From: Paracoccaceae bacterium
Lineage (GTDB): Bacteria; Pseudomonadota; Alphaproteobacteria; Rhodobacterales; Rhodobacteraceae
Reading direction: 5' to 3'
NCBI GenBank assembly: GCA_024642725.1
Contig: JAHEAO010000012.1
Coordinates: 1 to 59,631 of the forward strand
Length of the DNA stretch: 59,631 nucleotides
Made by a program: the position numbers and the translations under genes. The notes under the pieces are model-generated. The model did not search any database. It was given only the letters and a program-made list of their open reading frames with translations, and was not told the origin of the DNA. Shown piece by piece: positions 8,753 to 18,551 of this stretch (within the stretch, counting starts at the first letter, position 1; each line of letters opens with the position of its first letter).

Positions 8753-9769
8753 ATGCCCGAGCCGACCGCCAAGCTTGTTTGCCGAAATGTCTGGAAACTG
8801 TTCGGCTCCGGTGCCGCCGATAAGTTGTCGGCGATGGGCGGTCGTCCGGAGCTTTCCGAGATTAGCCGGGCAGGTCTTGTCAGCGCCGTCCGCGACGTGA
8901 ACCTCGACGTGCGCGAAGGCGAGATTTTTGTTATCATGGGACTTTCTGGCTCGGGGAAGTCAACGCTCGTCCGCTGCCTGTCGCGGCTTGTCGAGCCAAC
9001 CGCCGGAGAGATACTTTTCAACGGGCGCAACCTGCTTGCCGCCAGCGATCAGGAAATGATCGAAATCCGCCGCCACAAGATGGGAATGGTGTTTCAGCAC
9101 TTCGCGCTGCTGCCGCACATGACAGTCCTTGAAAACGTCGCTTTTCCGCTAGAAGTGCAGGGCATGGCGCGACTTGACAGGTTAGCAAGAGCCCAGGAAA
9201 TGGTGAGCCTTGTCGGCCTTTCCGGACGTGAAGACGCATATCCGCGCCAATTGTCAGGTGGTCAGCAGCAGCGCGTCGGCATTGCGCGAAGCCTGGCGGT
9301 CGAACCGGAGCTTTGGTTTCTCGACGAACCGTTTTCCGCGCTCGATCCGCTGATCCGGCGCGAGATGCAGGACGAGTTCGTTCGCCTTCAATCTGTCCTG
9401 CGCAAGACCATCGTCTTCATTACCCATGATTTCGACGAAGCCATCCGCCTTGCCGATCGCATCGCGATAATGAAGGACGGAGCAATCGTTCAGTCCGGCA
9501 CAGCCGAAGAAATCGTGCTAAACCCCGCGACAGACTATGTTCGTGAATTCACGCAGGCGGTGCCCAAGGCCAAGGTTGTCCGGGTCAGCTCGGTGATGTC
9601 GAAGGACGTTGGGCTCGACGGGCTCAGCGTGCCATCCCGCGCGACTGTCGCAGAGGCAGCGCCGCTCTTCCTGGAAGGCGCCAACAGCCTGAGAGTTGTT
9701 GACGAGGGCGGCAAGCCAGTCGGCACGCTGCACCGCGACGATGTCATCCACCTTTTACTCGAGTCATGA
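8753..9769 (+). CDS. Glycine betaine/proline-type ABC transporter ATPase (ProV-like)
   Basis: A 338-residue ATPase. Walker A GLSGSGKST is at residues 63-71, the signature at LSGGQQQRVGIARSL, Walker B at LWFLDEPFSALD and the switch His at VFITHDFDEAI. An N-terminal extension (WKLFGS, then an SAMGGRPELSEISRA loop) is characteristic of the ProV/ChoV class. The last 70 residues resemble a CBS-type regulatory segment (VMSKDVGLDGLSVPSRATVA, then GTLHRDDVIHLL), with room for little more than one CBS unit. The stop is followed directly by the permease start. Confidence 0.93.
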   Translation: MPEPTAKLVCRNVWKLFGSGAADKLSAMGGRPELSEISRAGLVSAVRDVNLDVREGEIFVIMGLSGSGKSTLVRCLSRLVEPTAGEILFNGRNLLAASDQEMIEIRRHKMGMVFQHFALLPHMTVLENVAFPLEVQGMARLDRLARAQEMVSLVGLSGREDAYPRQLSGGQQQRVGIARSLAVEPELWFLDEPFSALDPLIRREMQDEFVRLQSVLRKTIVFITHDFDEAIRLADRIAIMKDGAIVQSGTAEEIVLNPATDYVREFTQAVPKAKVVRVSSVMSKDVGLDGLSVPSRATVAEAAPLFLEGANSLRVVDEGGKPVGTLHRDDVIHLLLES

Positions 9770-9772
9770 GTG

Positions 9773-11782
9773 ATGGTTGCCGCAAATAGCAAATCCCCAA
9801 TATCTGCCAAAGGGCCTGCCGGCAGTTTGATATGGGGCGTAGGGTCGGTGCTCTTCCTGGCGTTTTGGCAACTCGGTAGCCGCTGGCTCCCCTGGGCATT
9901 TGAATACCCCAAAGGCTGGACGATCCCGGCGGCCCAATGGATCGGGCAATTCATGAAGTGGCTGCTGAATGAAGCCCATTTCGGGCTTTTCACCTTTGCA
10001 GAGCTGACCCGCTTCATCGCCGCAGTCATCGACTTCCCCTACAGGATCGTTCTCAGTCTGCTCTCCACCGGGTTTCTCTCCGGGCAGGGTTCGTCGGCAG
10101 AACAGATATTGCCCCCCGTCGCGTGGATCGCGGTTGTCGCGATATTTGCACTCCTTGGCTACCTTGCCGAAGGCCGCCGACTGGCGCTGATCGTAACGGG
10201 GTGCATGGTGTTCGTGGCGGTCTTCGGCCAGTGGAGCAGCGCGATGGTGACATTGGCGTCCATACTCGTCGCAGTACCAATCGGTGTGGCGTTGGGGCTT
10301 CTTCTGGGCATCGCGGCCTATCGAAGCGCATGGGTCGAACGGCTGCTGCAGCCCATCTTGGATTTGATGCAAACGATTCCGGTTTTCGCATATCTTGTTC
10401 CGATCCTGTTCATGTTCGGCTTCGGCCCAACTGCAGCCGTCGTCGCAACCGTGATCTATGCCATGCCGCCCATGACCCGGGTCACGTTGATGGCGCTTCA
10501 GCGGGTGCCATCTGAAATTCGTGATCTTGGCCGGATGATCGGGTGTACGAGGGCGCAGTTGACTTGGCGGGTCATGGTGCCCACCGCGCAGGATGCGCTG
10601 ATGGTCGGCGTCAATCAGGTGATCATGCTCTCGCTCAACATGGTCATCATTGCCTCGATGATCGGCGCGGGTGGTCTTGGCTTCGACGTGTTGGCCGCGC
10701 TTCGGCGGCTTGACTTCGGCGCGGGGCTGGAGGCGGGCCTTGCCATTGTCGCCCTCGCCATCGCACTTGACCGGCTGAGCCAGGCCTTCGTTCGCCGCCC
10801 GGTCAGGGAAACGCCGCAGGGATCTTGGCCAAGCCGGCACCCGTATTTGCTGTCTGCGCTCGCGACGATCCTTGTTGCAGGTCTTGCTGGGTCAATCGTT
10901 CCGGCGATCCAGACCTATCCAGTTGGCTGGCAGCTCTCGACCGGTGAGTTCTGGTCCGATGTCGTCAAATGGATCAACGTCAACTATTTCGATGCGCTTG
11001 AAGCAATCAAGAACTTCTTCCTGCTCAACCTGCTCATTCCCTTCAAGCGGTTCCTTATCGGTTTGCCCTGGCTGGGCGTGGTCGCGTTCCTGGTGCTTGC
11101 CGGGTGGCGCGTGAAAGGGCCCAGACTGGCTCTGCTGGTCGGTTGCCTAGGCTTCTTGATTGCCGCCACCGGTCAGTGGGAAAAGGCCATGATTACGGTC
11201 TACCTATGCGGTATCTCGACCATCATTGCCATGGTGATCGGTGTGCCCATTGGCATTGCCTCAGCCGAACGGCCGCGTCTTTGGCGCTGGGTGCAGGTCA
11301 TCATTGACACGCTTCAGACCTTGCCGAGTTTCGTCTACCTGATGCCGGCCGTGATGTTGTTCCGGGTTGGCGATTTCACTGCGATGATTGCCGTCGTTGC
11401 CTTTGCTGTTGCCCCGGCAATTCGCTACACCGCGCTTGGCTTGCGCGGTGTCGACCCGGCGCTGGTCGAGGCAGGAAAGGCAATGGGTTGTACCCCACGT
11501 CAGATCCTGACCCGGATCAAGTTGCGTCTCGCACTTCCGGAGATTTTGCTGGGGCTGAACCAGACTATCATGTTCGCGCTTTCGATGCTGGTGATCACTG
11601 CCCTCGTGGGGACGCGTGATCTGGGGCAAGAGGTCTACATTGCGCTGACCAAGGCTGATTCCGGCCGGGGACTTGTCGCCGGCCTTGCGGTTGCTTTCAT
11701 CGCTATCATAGCCGACCGCTTGATCCAGGCAGGCGCGCAGAACGCCCGACTGCGCCTAGGCATTTCGCAGGTTCGCACATGA
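9773..11782 (+). CDS. Double-length ProW-type ABC transporter permease
   Basis: A 669-residue permease containing two BPD_transp_1 units in tandem. The first has its EAA-like loop at PSEIRDLGRMIGCTRAQLTW and the second at DPALVEAGKAMGCTPRQILT. Each half carries its own set of helices (for example VTLASILVAVPIGVALGLLL and ITVYLCGISTIIAMVIGVPI). Standard ProW is about 350 residues, so one chain probably forms the whole channel here. ATG 9773 and an adjacent GTG at 9770 are both possible starts. The gene overlaps the kinase start by four bases. Confidence 0.9.
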   Translation: MVAANSKSPISAKGPAGSLIWGVGSVLFLAFWQLGSRWLPWAFEYPKGWTIPAAQWIGQFMKWLLNEAHFGLFTFAELTRFIAAVIDFPYRIVLSLLSTGFLSGQGSSAEQILPPVAWIAVVAIFALLGYLAEGRRLALIVTGCMVFVAVFGQWSSAMVTLASILVAVPIGVALGLLLGIAAYRSAWVERLLQPILDLMQTIPVFAYLVPILFMFGFGPTAAVVATVIYAMPPMTRVTLMALQRVPSEIRDLGRMIGCTRAQLTWRVMVPTAQDALMVGVNQVIMLSLNMVIIASMIGAGGLGFDVLAALRRLDFGAGLEAGLAIVALAIALDRLSQAFVRRPVRETPQGSWPSRHPYLLSALATILVAGLAGSIVPAIQTYPVGWQLSTGEFWSDVVKWINVNYFDALEAIKNFFLLNLLIPFKRFLIGLPWLGVVAFLVLAGWRVKGPRLALLVGCLGFLIAATGQWEKAMITVYLCGISTIIAMVIGVPIGIASAERPRLWRWVQVIIDTLQTLPSFVYLMPAVMLFRVGDFTAMIAVVAFAVAPAIRYTALGLRGVDPALVEAGKAMGCTPRQILTRIKLRLALPEILLGLNQTIMFALSMLVITALVGTRDLGQEVYIALTKADSGRGLVAGLAVAFIAIIADRLIQAGAQNARLRLGISQVRT

Positions 11783-12663
11783 GCCTTGCACTGATCAGGA
11801 AACTCCCGTGCTGGCAGGGCGAGATCACAGCGGAGCCGCTGAATGGCGGGCTCTCCAACGAAAGCTGGAAAGTCACCGATGAGGCGGGCGCACATGTCGT
11901 GCGGTTCGGAACCGACTATCCGTTTCATCACGTGGACCGCCGCCGGGAAGTGGTGGTCGCTCGCGCCGCCCATGCGGCGGGCTTTGCGCCAGAGGTCGAA
12001 TATTCCGACGAAGGGGTCATGGTGTCCACTTTTCTGGACGCCCGCACATGGGCAGAGTCCGACCTTGCCCAGTCGCCTGACCGCGTCGCAAAGATGCTTC
12101 GTGACTTTCACACGCAGATGCCGCGATATGTTACCGGTCCCGGCTTTGCTTTCTGGGTCTTCCATGTAATCCGCGACTATGCCCGTACCCTGCAGGAAGG
12201 GAACAGCCGACTTGCCGCAAGACTTCCGGGCTTCCTGAGCCTTGCTGAACAACTCGAAGATGTGCAAGTGCCCCTGCCGATCGTCTTCGGTCATCATGAC
12301 TTGCTCCCCGCGAATTTTCTTGATGACGGTGAGCGGCTCTGGCTGATCGATTTCGAATATGCCGGTTTCGGCACCGCGATGTTCGATCTGGCCGGCGCCG
12401 CTTCAAATTCGGGAATGTCGGAAGAGCAGGCCCTTGCACTTCTGGCGGGCTATTTCAACAAGGCCCCGGACGATGCCACATTGCGCGCCTTCGATGCGAT
12501 GCGTTGCGCTTCACTCTTGCGCGAGGCGATGTGGGCGATGGTGTCAGAATTTCACTTGAATGCCCCTGGCGTGGACTATGCGGCCTACGCGCAGGAGAAC
12601 CTGACGCGCCTGCAGTCCGCTATCGAACAGTACCAACAGAAATACGGGAAGCTCGCAAGATGA
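11779..12663 (+). CDS. Choline-kinase-like phosphotransferase (APH superfamily), first copy
   Basis: A 294-residue aminoglycoside/choline-kinase-fold protein. The catalytic loop is VFGHHDLLPANFL (H-x-D-x4-N pattern) and the metal-binding motif is LIDFEYAGFG. The N-terminal GGLSNESWKV resembles the nucleotide-binding loop of choline/ethanolamine kinases. It starts inside the permease stop (ATGA) and its own stop overlaps the first demethylase. It probably phosphorylates an amino alcohol or related small molecule in the imported-amine pathway. Choline kinase proper is only one option. Confidence 0.85.
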   Translation: MSLALIRKLPCWQGEITAEPLNGGLSNESWKVTDEAGAHVVRFGTDYPFHHVDRRREVVVARAAHAAGFAPEVEYSDEGVMVSTFLDARTWAESDLAQSPDRVAKMLRDFHTQMPRYVTGPGFAFWVFHVIRDYARTLQEGNSRLAARLPGFLSLAEQLEDVQVPLPIVFGHHDLLPANFLDDGERLWLIDFEYAGFGTAMFDLAGAASNSGMSEEQALALLAGYFNKAPDDATLRAFDAMRCASLLREAMWAMVSEFHLNAPGVDYAAYAQENLTRLQSAIEQYQQKYGKLAR

Positions 12664-15098
12664 CCCTGCCACCCAAGGCCCAGATCGTTGTAATAGGCGG
12701 GGGGATCATCGGATGCTCCACCGCGTACCATCTTGCGCGCGACCACAAAGCGGATGTGATCCTGTTGGAACAGGGCAAGCTGACATCCGGATCGACTTGG
12801 CATGCGGCGGGACTGGTGGGCCAATTGCGGTCTTCGGCGTCGATTACGCGCGTCCTGAAATACTCGGTCGATCTCTACAAACGGCTCGACAAGGAAACCG
12901 GCCTTGAAACCGGCTGGAAGATGACGGGCTGTCTGAGGCTGGCAACGAACCAGGACCGATGGACGGAATACCGTCGGTTGGCGACCACCGCCCGCAGCTT
13001 TGGGATGGAGATGCACCTGATATCGCCAGAGGAGGTCAAGCGGATGTGGCCGCTGATGGATGTCTCGGATCTTGTCGGCGCCAGTTGGTTGCCGACGGAC
13101 GGTCAGGCCAGCCCTTCCGATATAACGCAGTCGCTCGCCAAGGGCGCGCGAATGCACGGCGCGAAGATTCATGAAGGCGTGCGCGTCATAGGCTTCGGGA
13201 TGAAGGGTGACCGGATTGCCAGCGTGCGGACTGACAAGGGTGAGATCGAATGCGAAACCGTGGTGAACTGCGCCGGTCAATGGGCGCGACAGGTGGGCGC
13301 GATGGTTGGCATCAACGTTCCGCTGCAACCCGTAAAACACCAATACATAGTCACTGAGAAGATACCGGGCCTGGCTGCTGATGCGGCAACGTTGCGCGAT
13401 CCGGACCGCCGGACCTATTTCAAGGAGGAGGTCGGGGGCTTGGTGATGGGCGGCTACGAGCCAAATCCGCAGCCGTGGACGACCGGCGATGTTCCGAATG
13501 ACTGGGAGTTTCGTCTGTTCGATGATGACTTCGACCATTTCGAGCAGCACATGGAACAGGCCATAGCCCGCATCCCCGCGCTGGAACAGGCCGGGGTCAA
13601 GCAAATGATCAACGGTTCGGAAAGCTTCACGCCGGACGGCAACTTCATACTTGGTGCGGCACCCGAATGTTCCAACATGTTCGTAGGGGCCGGTTTCAAC
13701 GCTTTCGGCATTGCCTCGGGCGGCGGAGCGGGTTGGGTGCTGGCAGAATGGGCGATGACCGGAGAGGCGCCGCTCGACCTTTGGGTTGTCGATATCCGGC
13801 GTTTTTCCGACCTGCACCGCGACCGGCAGTGGGTCTGCGACCGAACGCTTGAGGCCTACGGAAAGCACTACACGATCGGTTTCCCGCACGAGGAATATAC
13901 CAGCGGTCGCCCCCGGATCGTTTCGCCGCTTTATGATCGGCTCAAAAAGCACCGTGCGGTCTTCGGCTCTAAGCTGGGCTGGGAAAGGCCCAACTGGTTC
14001 GCCCCCGAGGGAACGGAAGCACGCGACGAATACTCGATGGGCCGACAGAACTGGTTTCATCCCGTGGGGGCGGAACACAGACATGTGCGCGAAGCCGTCG
14101 GAATCTTCGATCAGTCGTCCTTTGCGAAGTACGAGCTTTCCGGAAAGGATGCGGCGGCCGCGCTGGACTGGATTTGCGCCAATGACGTTTCCAGACCCAT
14201 TGGAAGGCTGACCTATACTCAGCTCTTGAATACACGCGGTGGGATCGAGGCCGATCTGACCGTCGCCCGGCTTTCCGAGGACCGGTTCTACATAGTTACC
14301 GGTACCGGGTTCCGCACCCATGACGCTGCTTGGATCGTAGACCACCTGCCCAATGGAGATGCGCGATTGTCAGACATCACGGAGGATTGGGGCACTCTTT
14401 CGTTGATGGGTCCGAGGTCCCGCGAAGTGCTGGCAAGAGTTACCGATGCCGATGTATCGAATGCCGCCTTCCCATTTGGCCATCTCCGCGAGCTGAGTGT
14501 CGCGGGGACGGCGGTCCGCGCGTTGCGCGTGACCTATGTCGGGGAACTCGGCTGGGAATTGCACATTCCCATTGCCGCGATCGGCGATGTATTCGATGCG
14601 CTGATGGCTGCGGGCGTCAACGAGGCGATCCGCCCCATTGGCTATCGCGCGCTGGAATCGCTGCGGCTGGAGAAGGGCTATCGTGCCTGGTCCTCTGATA
14701 TTACGCCAAACGACACTCCGTTCGAGGCTGGTCTTGGCTGGGCGGTGAAGCTGCGCAAGAACACCCCGTTCATGGGACGCGATGCGCTGGAAGTCGCAGC
14801 GGGGAAGCCGCTCGGCAAACGGTTCGTTGGCTTCACGCTGGACAATCCCGACGCAGTGCTGCTGGGACGGGAAACGATCCTGCGCGACGGCAAGCCGGTC
14901 GGATATCTGACTTCGGGCGGCTACGGCTACACCATCGGCAAGAGCATCGGCTACGGCTATGTTCGTGACCAATCTGGTGTTAGCGACGATTTCATGAACG
15001 CGGGTCGTTACGACCTTGTCGTCGCGGGCGAAACCCTGCCCGCGCGGATCGGGCTGGAGCCTTTCTACGATCCGACAAACGTCCGTGTGAAATCATGA
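12660..15098 (+). CDS. FAD-dependent dimethylglycine/sarcosine dehydrogenase-type enzyme, first copy
   Basis: An 812-residue two-part oxidoreductase. The N-terminal DAO domain has the Rossmann motif VVIGGGIIGCSTAYHLA (residues 10-26) and STWHAAG, whose H48 matches the histidine that covalently binds FAD in dimethylglycine dehydrogenase. From about residue 430 a GcvT-type folate domain follows (HVREAVGIFDQSSFAKYELS, YVGELGWELHIP, LEKGYRAWSSDITPNDTPFE). Such enzymes oxidise an N-methyl group and hand the C1 unit to tetrahydrofolate. The length matches the family. It is coupled to both neighbours by ATGA overlaps. The substrate could be dimethylglycine, sarcosine or another N-methyl amine. Confidence 0.9.
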   Translation: MTLPPKAQIVVIGGGIIGCSTAYHLARDHKADVILLEQGKLTSGSTWHAAGLVGQLRSSASITRVLKYSVDLYKRLDKETGLETGWKMTGCLRLATNQDRWTEYRRLATTARSFGMEMHLISPEEVKRMWPLMDVSDLVGASWLPTDGQASPSDITQSLAKGARMHGAKIHEGVRVIGFGMKGDRIASVRTDKGEIECETVVNCAGQWARQVGAMVGINVPLQPVKHQYIVTEKIPGLAADAATLRDPDRRTYFKEEVGGLVMGGYEPNPQPWTTGDVPNDWEFRLFDDDFDHFEQHMEQAIARIPALEQAGVKQMINGSESFTPDGNFILGAAPECSNMFVGAGFNAFGIASGGGAGWVLAEWAMTGEAPLDLWVVDIRRFSDLHRDRQWVCDRTLEAYGKHYTIGFPHEEYTSGRPRIVSPLYDRLKKHRAVFGSKLGWERPNWFAPEGTEARDEYSMGRQNWFHPVGAEHRHVREAVGIFDQSSFAKYELSGKDAAAALDWICANDVSRPIGRLTYTQLLNTRGGIEADLTVARLSEDRFYIVTGTGFRTHDAAWIVDHLPNGDARLSDITEDWGTLSLMGPRSREVLARVTDADVSNAAFPFGHLRELSVAGTAVRALRVTYVGELGWELHIPIAAIGDVFDALMAAGVNEAIRPIGYRALESLRLEKGYRAWSSDITPNDTPFEAGLGWAVKLRKNTPFMGRDALEVAAGKPLGKRFVGFTLDNPDAVLLGRETILRDGKPVGYLTSGGYGYTIGKSIGYGYVRDQSGVSDDFMNAGRYDLVVAGETLPARIGLEPFYDPTNVRVKS

Positions 15099-17509
15099 CC
15101 GCTGATCGTCACGCAAGGATTGTGATCATCGGCGGCGGTGCGATCGGTTGTTCGCTGGCATATCATCTGGCCCGGGCAGGCGAAAATGACGTTCTGGTTC
15201 TCGAAAAGGCGCAGATCACACACGGTTCCACATGGCACGCCGCTGGTTTAGTCGGTCAGCTCCGCGGCAAACGGGCGCTGACCCGGCTCATGCAGAACTC
15301 TGTTGCTGTCTTCGACAGCCTCGGCTCGGAAACAGGCATGGTCATCGACTGGAAAAAGGTTGGCAGTTTGCGCCTTGCTGCCAGTGACGCGCGGTGGAGC
15401 GAGATAAGACGCTCCATGCAGCTTGCAAAGTCCTTTGGTTTCGAGACGCATGAAATGTCGCCAAAGGAAGCGCAGGCGATGTTTCCGCATATCGACCCAA
15501 AGGGCGTTGTGGGCGCGGCCTACATTCCGACCGATGGATATGTCGACCCATACGCGTTGACGCAGGCCTATGCCCATGCGGCCCGCAAAGGCGGCGTGAA
15601 ATTCGAAGAAGGCGTCACGGTCAACGACATTCCTGTGAAGGACCGCCGCGCCACCGGGGTGGTGACGGATCACGGGACGATCAGCGCAGATATCGTGGTG
15701 AACTGCGCGGGTTACTGGGCGCGGCGCATTGGCCAAATGGCGGGCGTGGCGCTCGCCGCCGGTGTCGTCGAGCACCAGTATTTCGTCACCGAAAAGGGGC
15801 TGGACCTACCCGCGAACCTGACCACGCTCCGCGACCCCGACAACAATTTCTACCTCAAGCCGGATGTTGGCGGCGCCTATGCCATCGGCGGTTGGGAGGA
15901 TGGAACCAAACCCTGTTGGCATCAGTCGGCACCGTTCGATTTTGCGCGTCAGCTTTTCCCGGAAAATCTGGAACGGCTCGAACGCTTCGCAACTCTTGCC
16001 GCCGACCGCCTGCCGGTGCTCAACGACATCGGTATTCGCACGATCATCAATGGCCCGATCCCGGTCTCTGCCGATGGCGAACCGATCATGGGGCTCGCCC
16101 CGGAACTGGAAAATTTCTTTGTTGCCTGCGGCTTCACAGCCGGCATCGCGGCTTCCGGCGGTGCGGGTGAGGCGATGGCAAACTGGATTTTGCACGGCGA
16201 CCCGGGGCTGGATCTTTGGCCATTCGATGTGCGTCGGTTCGGCCCGCCTCATGCACAGGCCAGCTATCTGGAAGAGCGCGCGATCGAGGCTTACGGTGCC
16301 TATTACAAGGTTCACTGGCCCGGAGATCAAACGCAGGCGGGCAGGGGGCTGCGCCGCTCACCGCTTTATCCGGCGCTGTTAGAGGCACAGGCTGTCCTTG
16401 GCGCGAAATTCGGCTGGGAGCGTCCGCTCTGGTTTCGGACCTCTGATCCGACGGCGAGCGAAATTCCTAGTTTCGAAGGCAAGCCAGGTTGGTTCGGCGC
16501 CGTCGCGGTCGAGGCCAACGCGATCCGGACCGGGGTCGCGTTGATCGATCAGACTTCATTCTCGAAATTCGAAATCACCGGCTCCGGCGCGCAAGCCGCG
16601 CTGAACCGGATTGCCGCCGCCGATCTTGGCGGCGCGCCGGGGCAGGCCGTTTACACGCAACTCTGCAATGCCAAAGGTGGGATAGAGGCCGACGTGACTC
16701 TCATTCACGTTGAGGAAGGCCGGTTTCTTCTTGTCACCGGTTCGGGCTTTGGGGTGCGCGACGCAGCATGGGTGCGCCGACAACTGCCACCTGATGTAAC
16801 CCTGCGCGACGTGACAAATGTGTTCGCTGTCATCAATCTTTGTGGTCCGAAGGCGCGCGAGGTGCTGCAGAAAACCTGTGCCGATGACATCTCGAACACC
16901 GTATTCCCGTTCCTGACCGCGCGTGGAATTGAGATCGGACTGGCAAAATCGCTGGCCGTGCGCGTGGGCTATGTCGGCGAACTCGGCTGGGAACTATACG
17001 TCCCAAACGAATATGCCGCGCATGTCTACGAAACGCTTCTGCGAGCCGGGGAGGACGAGGGCATCCGACCCGTGGGTTATCTGGCGGTTGAGAGCTGTCG
17101 TCTGGAAAAGGGCTATGTCTACTGGTCTGCGGAGGTCACGCCTGAAACAACACCATTCGAGGCCGGCCTCGGGTTTGCCGTCGATCTCGGCAAAGAGGAA
17201 TTTACCGGGCGCGACGCCCTGCGTGCAGCCAAGTCTGCCAAGCCGAAACGTCGCCTGACGACATTCACTGTCGACGGCTTTGCGCCGTTTCATGGTGGCG
17301 AAACGATCCTGTCCGGAAACAAGGTCGTGGGCTCGCTGACCAGCGCAGGCTATGGGCACCATCTCGGGTGCACGATCGGCTTTGGCTATCTCCCTGCGGA
17401 TCTTGCGGCTATGCAGGATTTTCGGATTGAGGCGTTTGGTAAGTCCTACCCGGCCAGACGCGCGCCACGATGTCTTTACGACGCAAAGATGGAAAGGCTG
17501 AAACGATGA
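15095..17509 (+). CDS. FAD-dependent dimethylglycine/sarcosine dehydrogenase-type enzyme, second copy
   Basis: An 804-residue paralogue of the preceding gene with the same plan: the FAD motif IVIIGGGAIGCSLAYHLA, covalent-flavin H48 in STWHAAG, and a C-terminal GcvT domain (ALIDQTSFSKFEITG, VRVGYVGELGWELYVP, LEKGYVYWSAEVTPETTPFE). The two copies are clearly divergent, so they probably act on successive or different substrates rather than being a recent duplication. It overlaps the previous gene and the following kinase by four bases each. Confidence 0.9.
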   Translation: MTADRHARIVIIGGGAIGCSLAYHLARAGENDVLVLEKAQITHGSTWHAAGLVGQLRGKRALTRLMQNSVAVFDSLGSETGMVIDWKKVGSLRLAASDARWSEIRRSMQLAKSFGFETHEMSPKEAQAMFPHIDPKGVVGAAYIPTDGYVDPYALTQAYAHAARKGGVKFEEGVTVNDIPVKDRRATGVVTDHGTISADIVVNCAGYWARRIGQMAGVALAAGVVEHQYFVTEKGLDLPANLTTLRDPDNNFYLKPDVGGAYAIGGWEDGTKPCWHQSAPFDFARQLFPENLERLERFATLAADRLPVLNDIGIRTIINGPIPVSADGEPIMGLAPELENFFVACGFTAGIAASGGAGEAMANWILHGDPGLDLWPFDVRRFGPPHAQASYLEERAIEAYGAYYKVHWPGDQTQAGRGLRRSPLYPALLEAQAVLGAKFGWERPLWFRTSDPTASEIPSFEGKPGWFGAVAVEANAIRTGVALIDQTSFSKFEITGSGAQAALNRIAAADLGGAPGQAVYTQLCNAKGGIEADVTLIHVEEGRFLLVTGSGFGVRDAAWVRRQLPPDVTLRDVTNVFAVINLCGPKAREVLQKTCADDISNTVFPFLTARGIEIGLAKSLAVRVGYVGELGWELYVPNEYAAHVYETLLRAGEDEGIRPVGYLAVESCRLEKGYVYWSAEVTPETTPFEAGLGFAVDLGKEEFTGRDALRAAKSAKPKRRLTTFTVDGFAPFHGGETILSGNKVVGSLTSAGYGHHLGCTIGFGYLPADLAAMQDFRIEAFGKSYPARRAPRCLYDAKMERLKR

Positions 17510-18426
17510 CGGATCAGTCCGGGGAGCTCGCCGCGATCATCAAGCGGATCGATTTTCTGAAAGATGCAGGTACACCCACACGCTTGGGCGGCCTGACCAA
17601 CATGGTTTATCGGCTAGGGGACTATTGTCTGCGCGTCCCCGGTGACGGAACAGAGGAATACATCGACCGCAAGAATGAAGCAGTCGCAGCAGCAGAGGCC
17701 GCTGCGGCTGGCGTCAGCCCCGAAGTGCTGCACGTTGAGCCGGCGACGGGAATCATGGTCACCCGATTTGTCGACGGTGCGGTCACGATGACGCCAGAAG
17801 CCTTCGCAGCGCGGGCCGGTGCTCCAGTCCGCGCCGGAGAAGCGCTGTCAAGGTTGCATGGCTCTGGCGCAGTGTTCCCGTTTCGCTTTGAACTCTTCGC
17901 GATGATCGACGAATATCTGGCAATCCTGTCGACCAAGGATGTGACATTGCCGGAGGGCTACCATCAGGTCGTAGACGAAGCAGAAGCAGTCCGGACCGCG
18001 CTTTCCGCACATCCGGTTCCGCTGGCACCCTGCCATTGCGATCCCCTTTGCGAGAATTTCCTCGATACCGGCAAGAGGATGTGGATCGTCGATTGGGAGT
18101 ATGCCGGCATGAACGATCCGATGTGGGACCTCGGTGATCTCTCGGTAGAGGCCGGGTTGACGCCGCAACAGGATAGCGAAATGCTTGCCGCCTATTTCGG
18201 GGCAGAGGCGTCGGTGTTCGACCATGGCCGAATGGTGATCTACAAAGCCATGTGCGACCTGTTATGGACCCTTTGGGGGCTGATTCAGTTGGCCAATGAC
18301 AATCCGGCGGAAGATTTCCGCGCATATGCCGATGGCCGGTTCGCCCGCTGCAAGGCTCTCATGGCGGGGCCGGATTTTGCCGGGCACATTGCCAACGTCG
18401 CGGCAGGGAAGGCGGGACAAGGGTGA
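17506..18426 (+). CDS. Choline/ethanolamine-kinase-like phosphotransferase, second copy
   Basis: A 306-residue kinase-fold protein. Catalytic loop APCHCDPLCENFL, followed by WIVDWEYAGMNDPMWDLGDL, a good match to the choline/ethanolamine kinase pattern. The N-terminal GGLTNMVYRLGDYCLRVPG corresponds to the nucleotide-binding loop. The start at ATG 17506 lies in an ATGA overlap with the second demethylase. It is closer to true choline kinases than the first copy, but its substrate is unproven. Last gene of the operon. Confidence 0.86.
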   Translation: MTDQSGELAAIIKRIDFLKDAGTPTRLGGLTNMVYRLGDYCLRVPGDGTEEYIDRKNEAVAAAEAAAAGVSPEVLHVEPATGIMVTRFVDGAVTMTPEAFAARAGAPVRAGEALSRLHGSGAVFPFRFELFAMIDEYLAILSTKDVTLPEGYHQVVDEAEAVRTALSAHPVPLAPCHCDPLCENFLDTGKRMWIVDWEYAGMNDPMWDLGDLSVEAGLTPQQDSEMLAAYFGAEASVFDHGRMVIYKAMCDLLWTLWGLIQLANDNPAEDFRAYADGRFARCKALMAGPDFAGHIANVAAGKAGQG

Positions 18427-18551
18427 TTTCCGTTCACAAATTTGTCTGCACCGCGGCTCTCCTCTCGCATTGACGAGGCTGACGCTCTATCTTCCCTATC
18501 GAGTTGCTGTGCGCCCAGCCGACATTTGCCCGGAGTCAGAAAGGATTCGAA

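Noticed and set aside
9764-10840. A 358-codon open frame antisense to the double permease
   Set aside because: The composition is rich in His, Arg and Asp, as expected for the reverse of a membrane protein gene; no motif is present.
12585-14345. A 586-codon open frame antisense to the first demethylase
   Set aside because: It mirrors the codon positions of a well-supported gene, encodes no recognisable motif and has no ribosome-binding site. High-GC genomes often show such long antisense frames.
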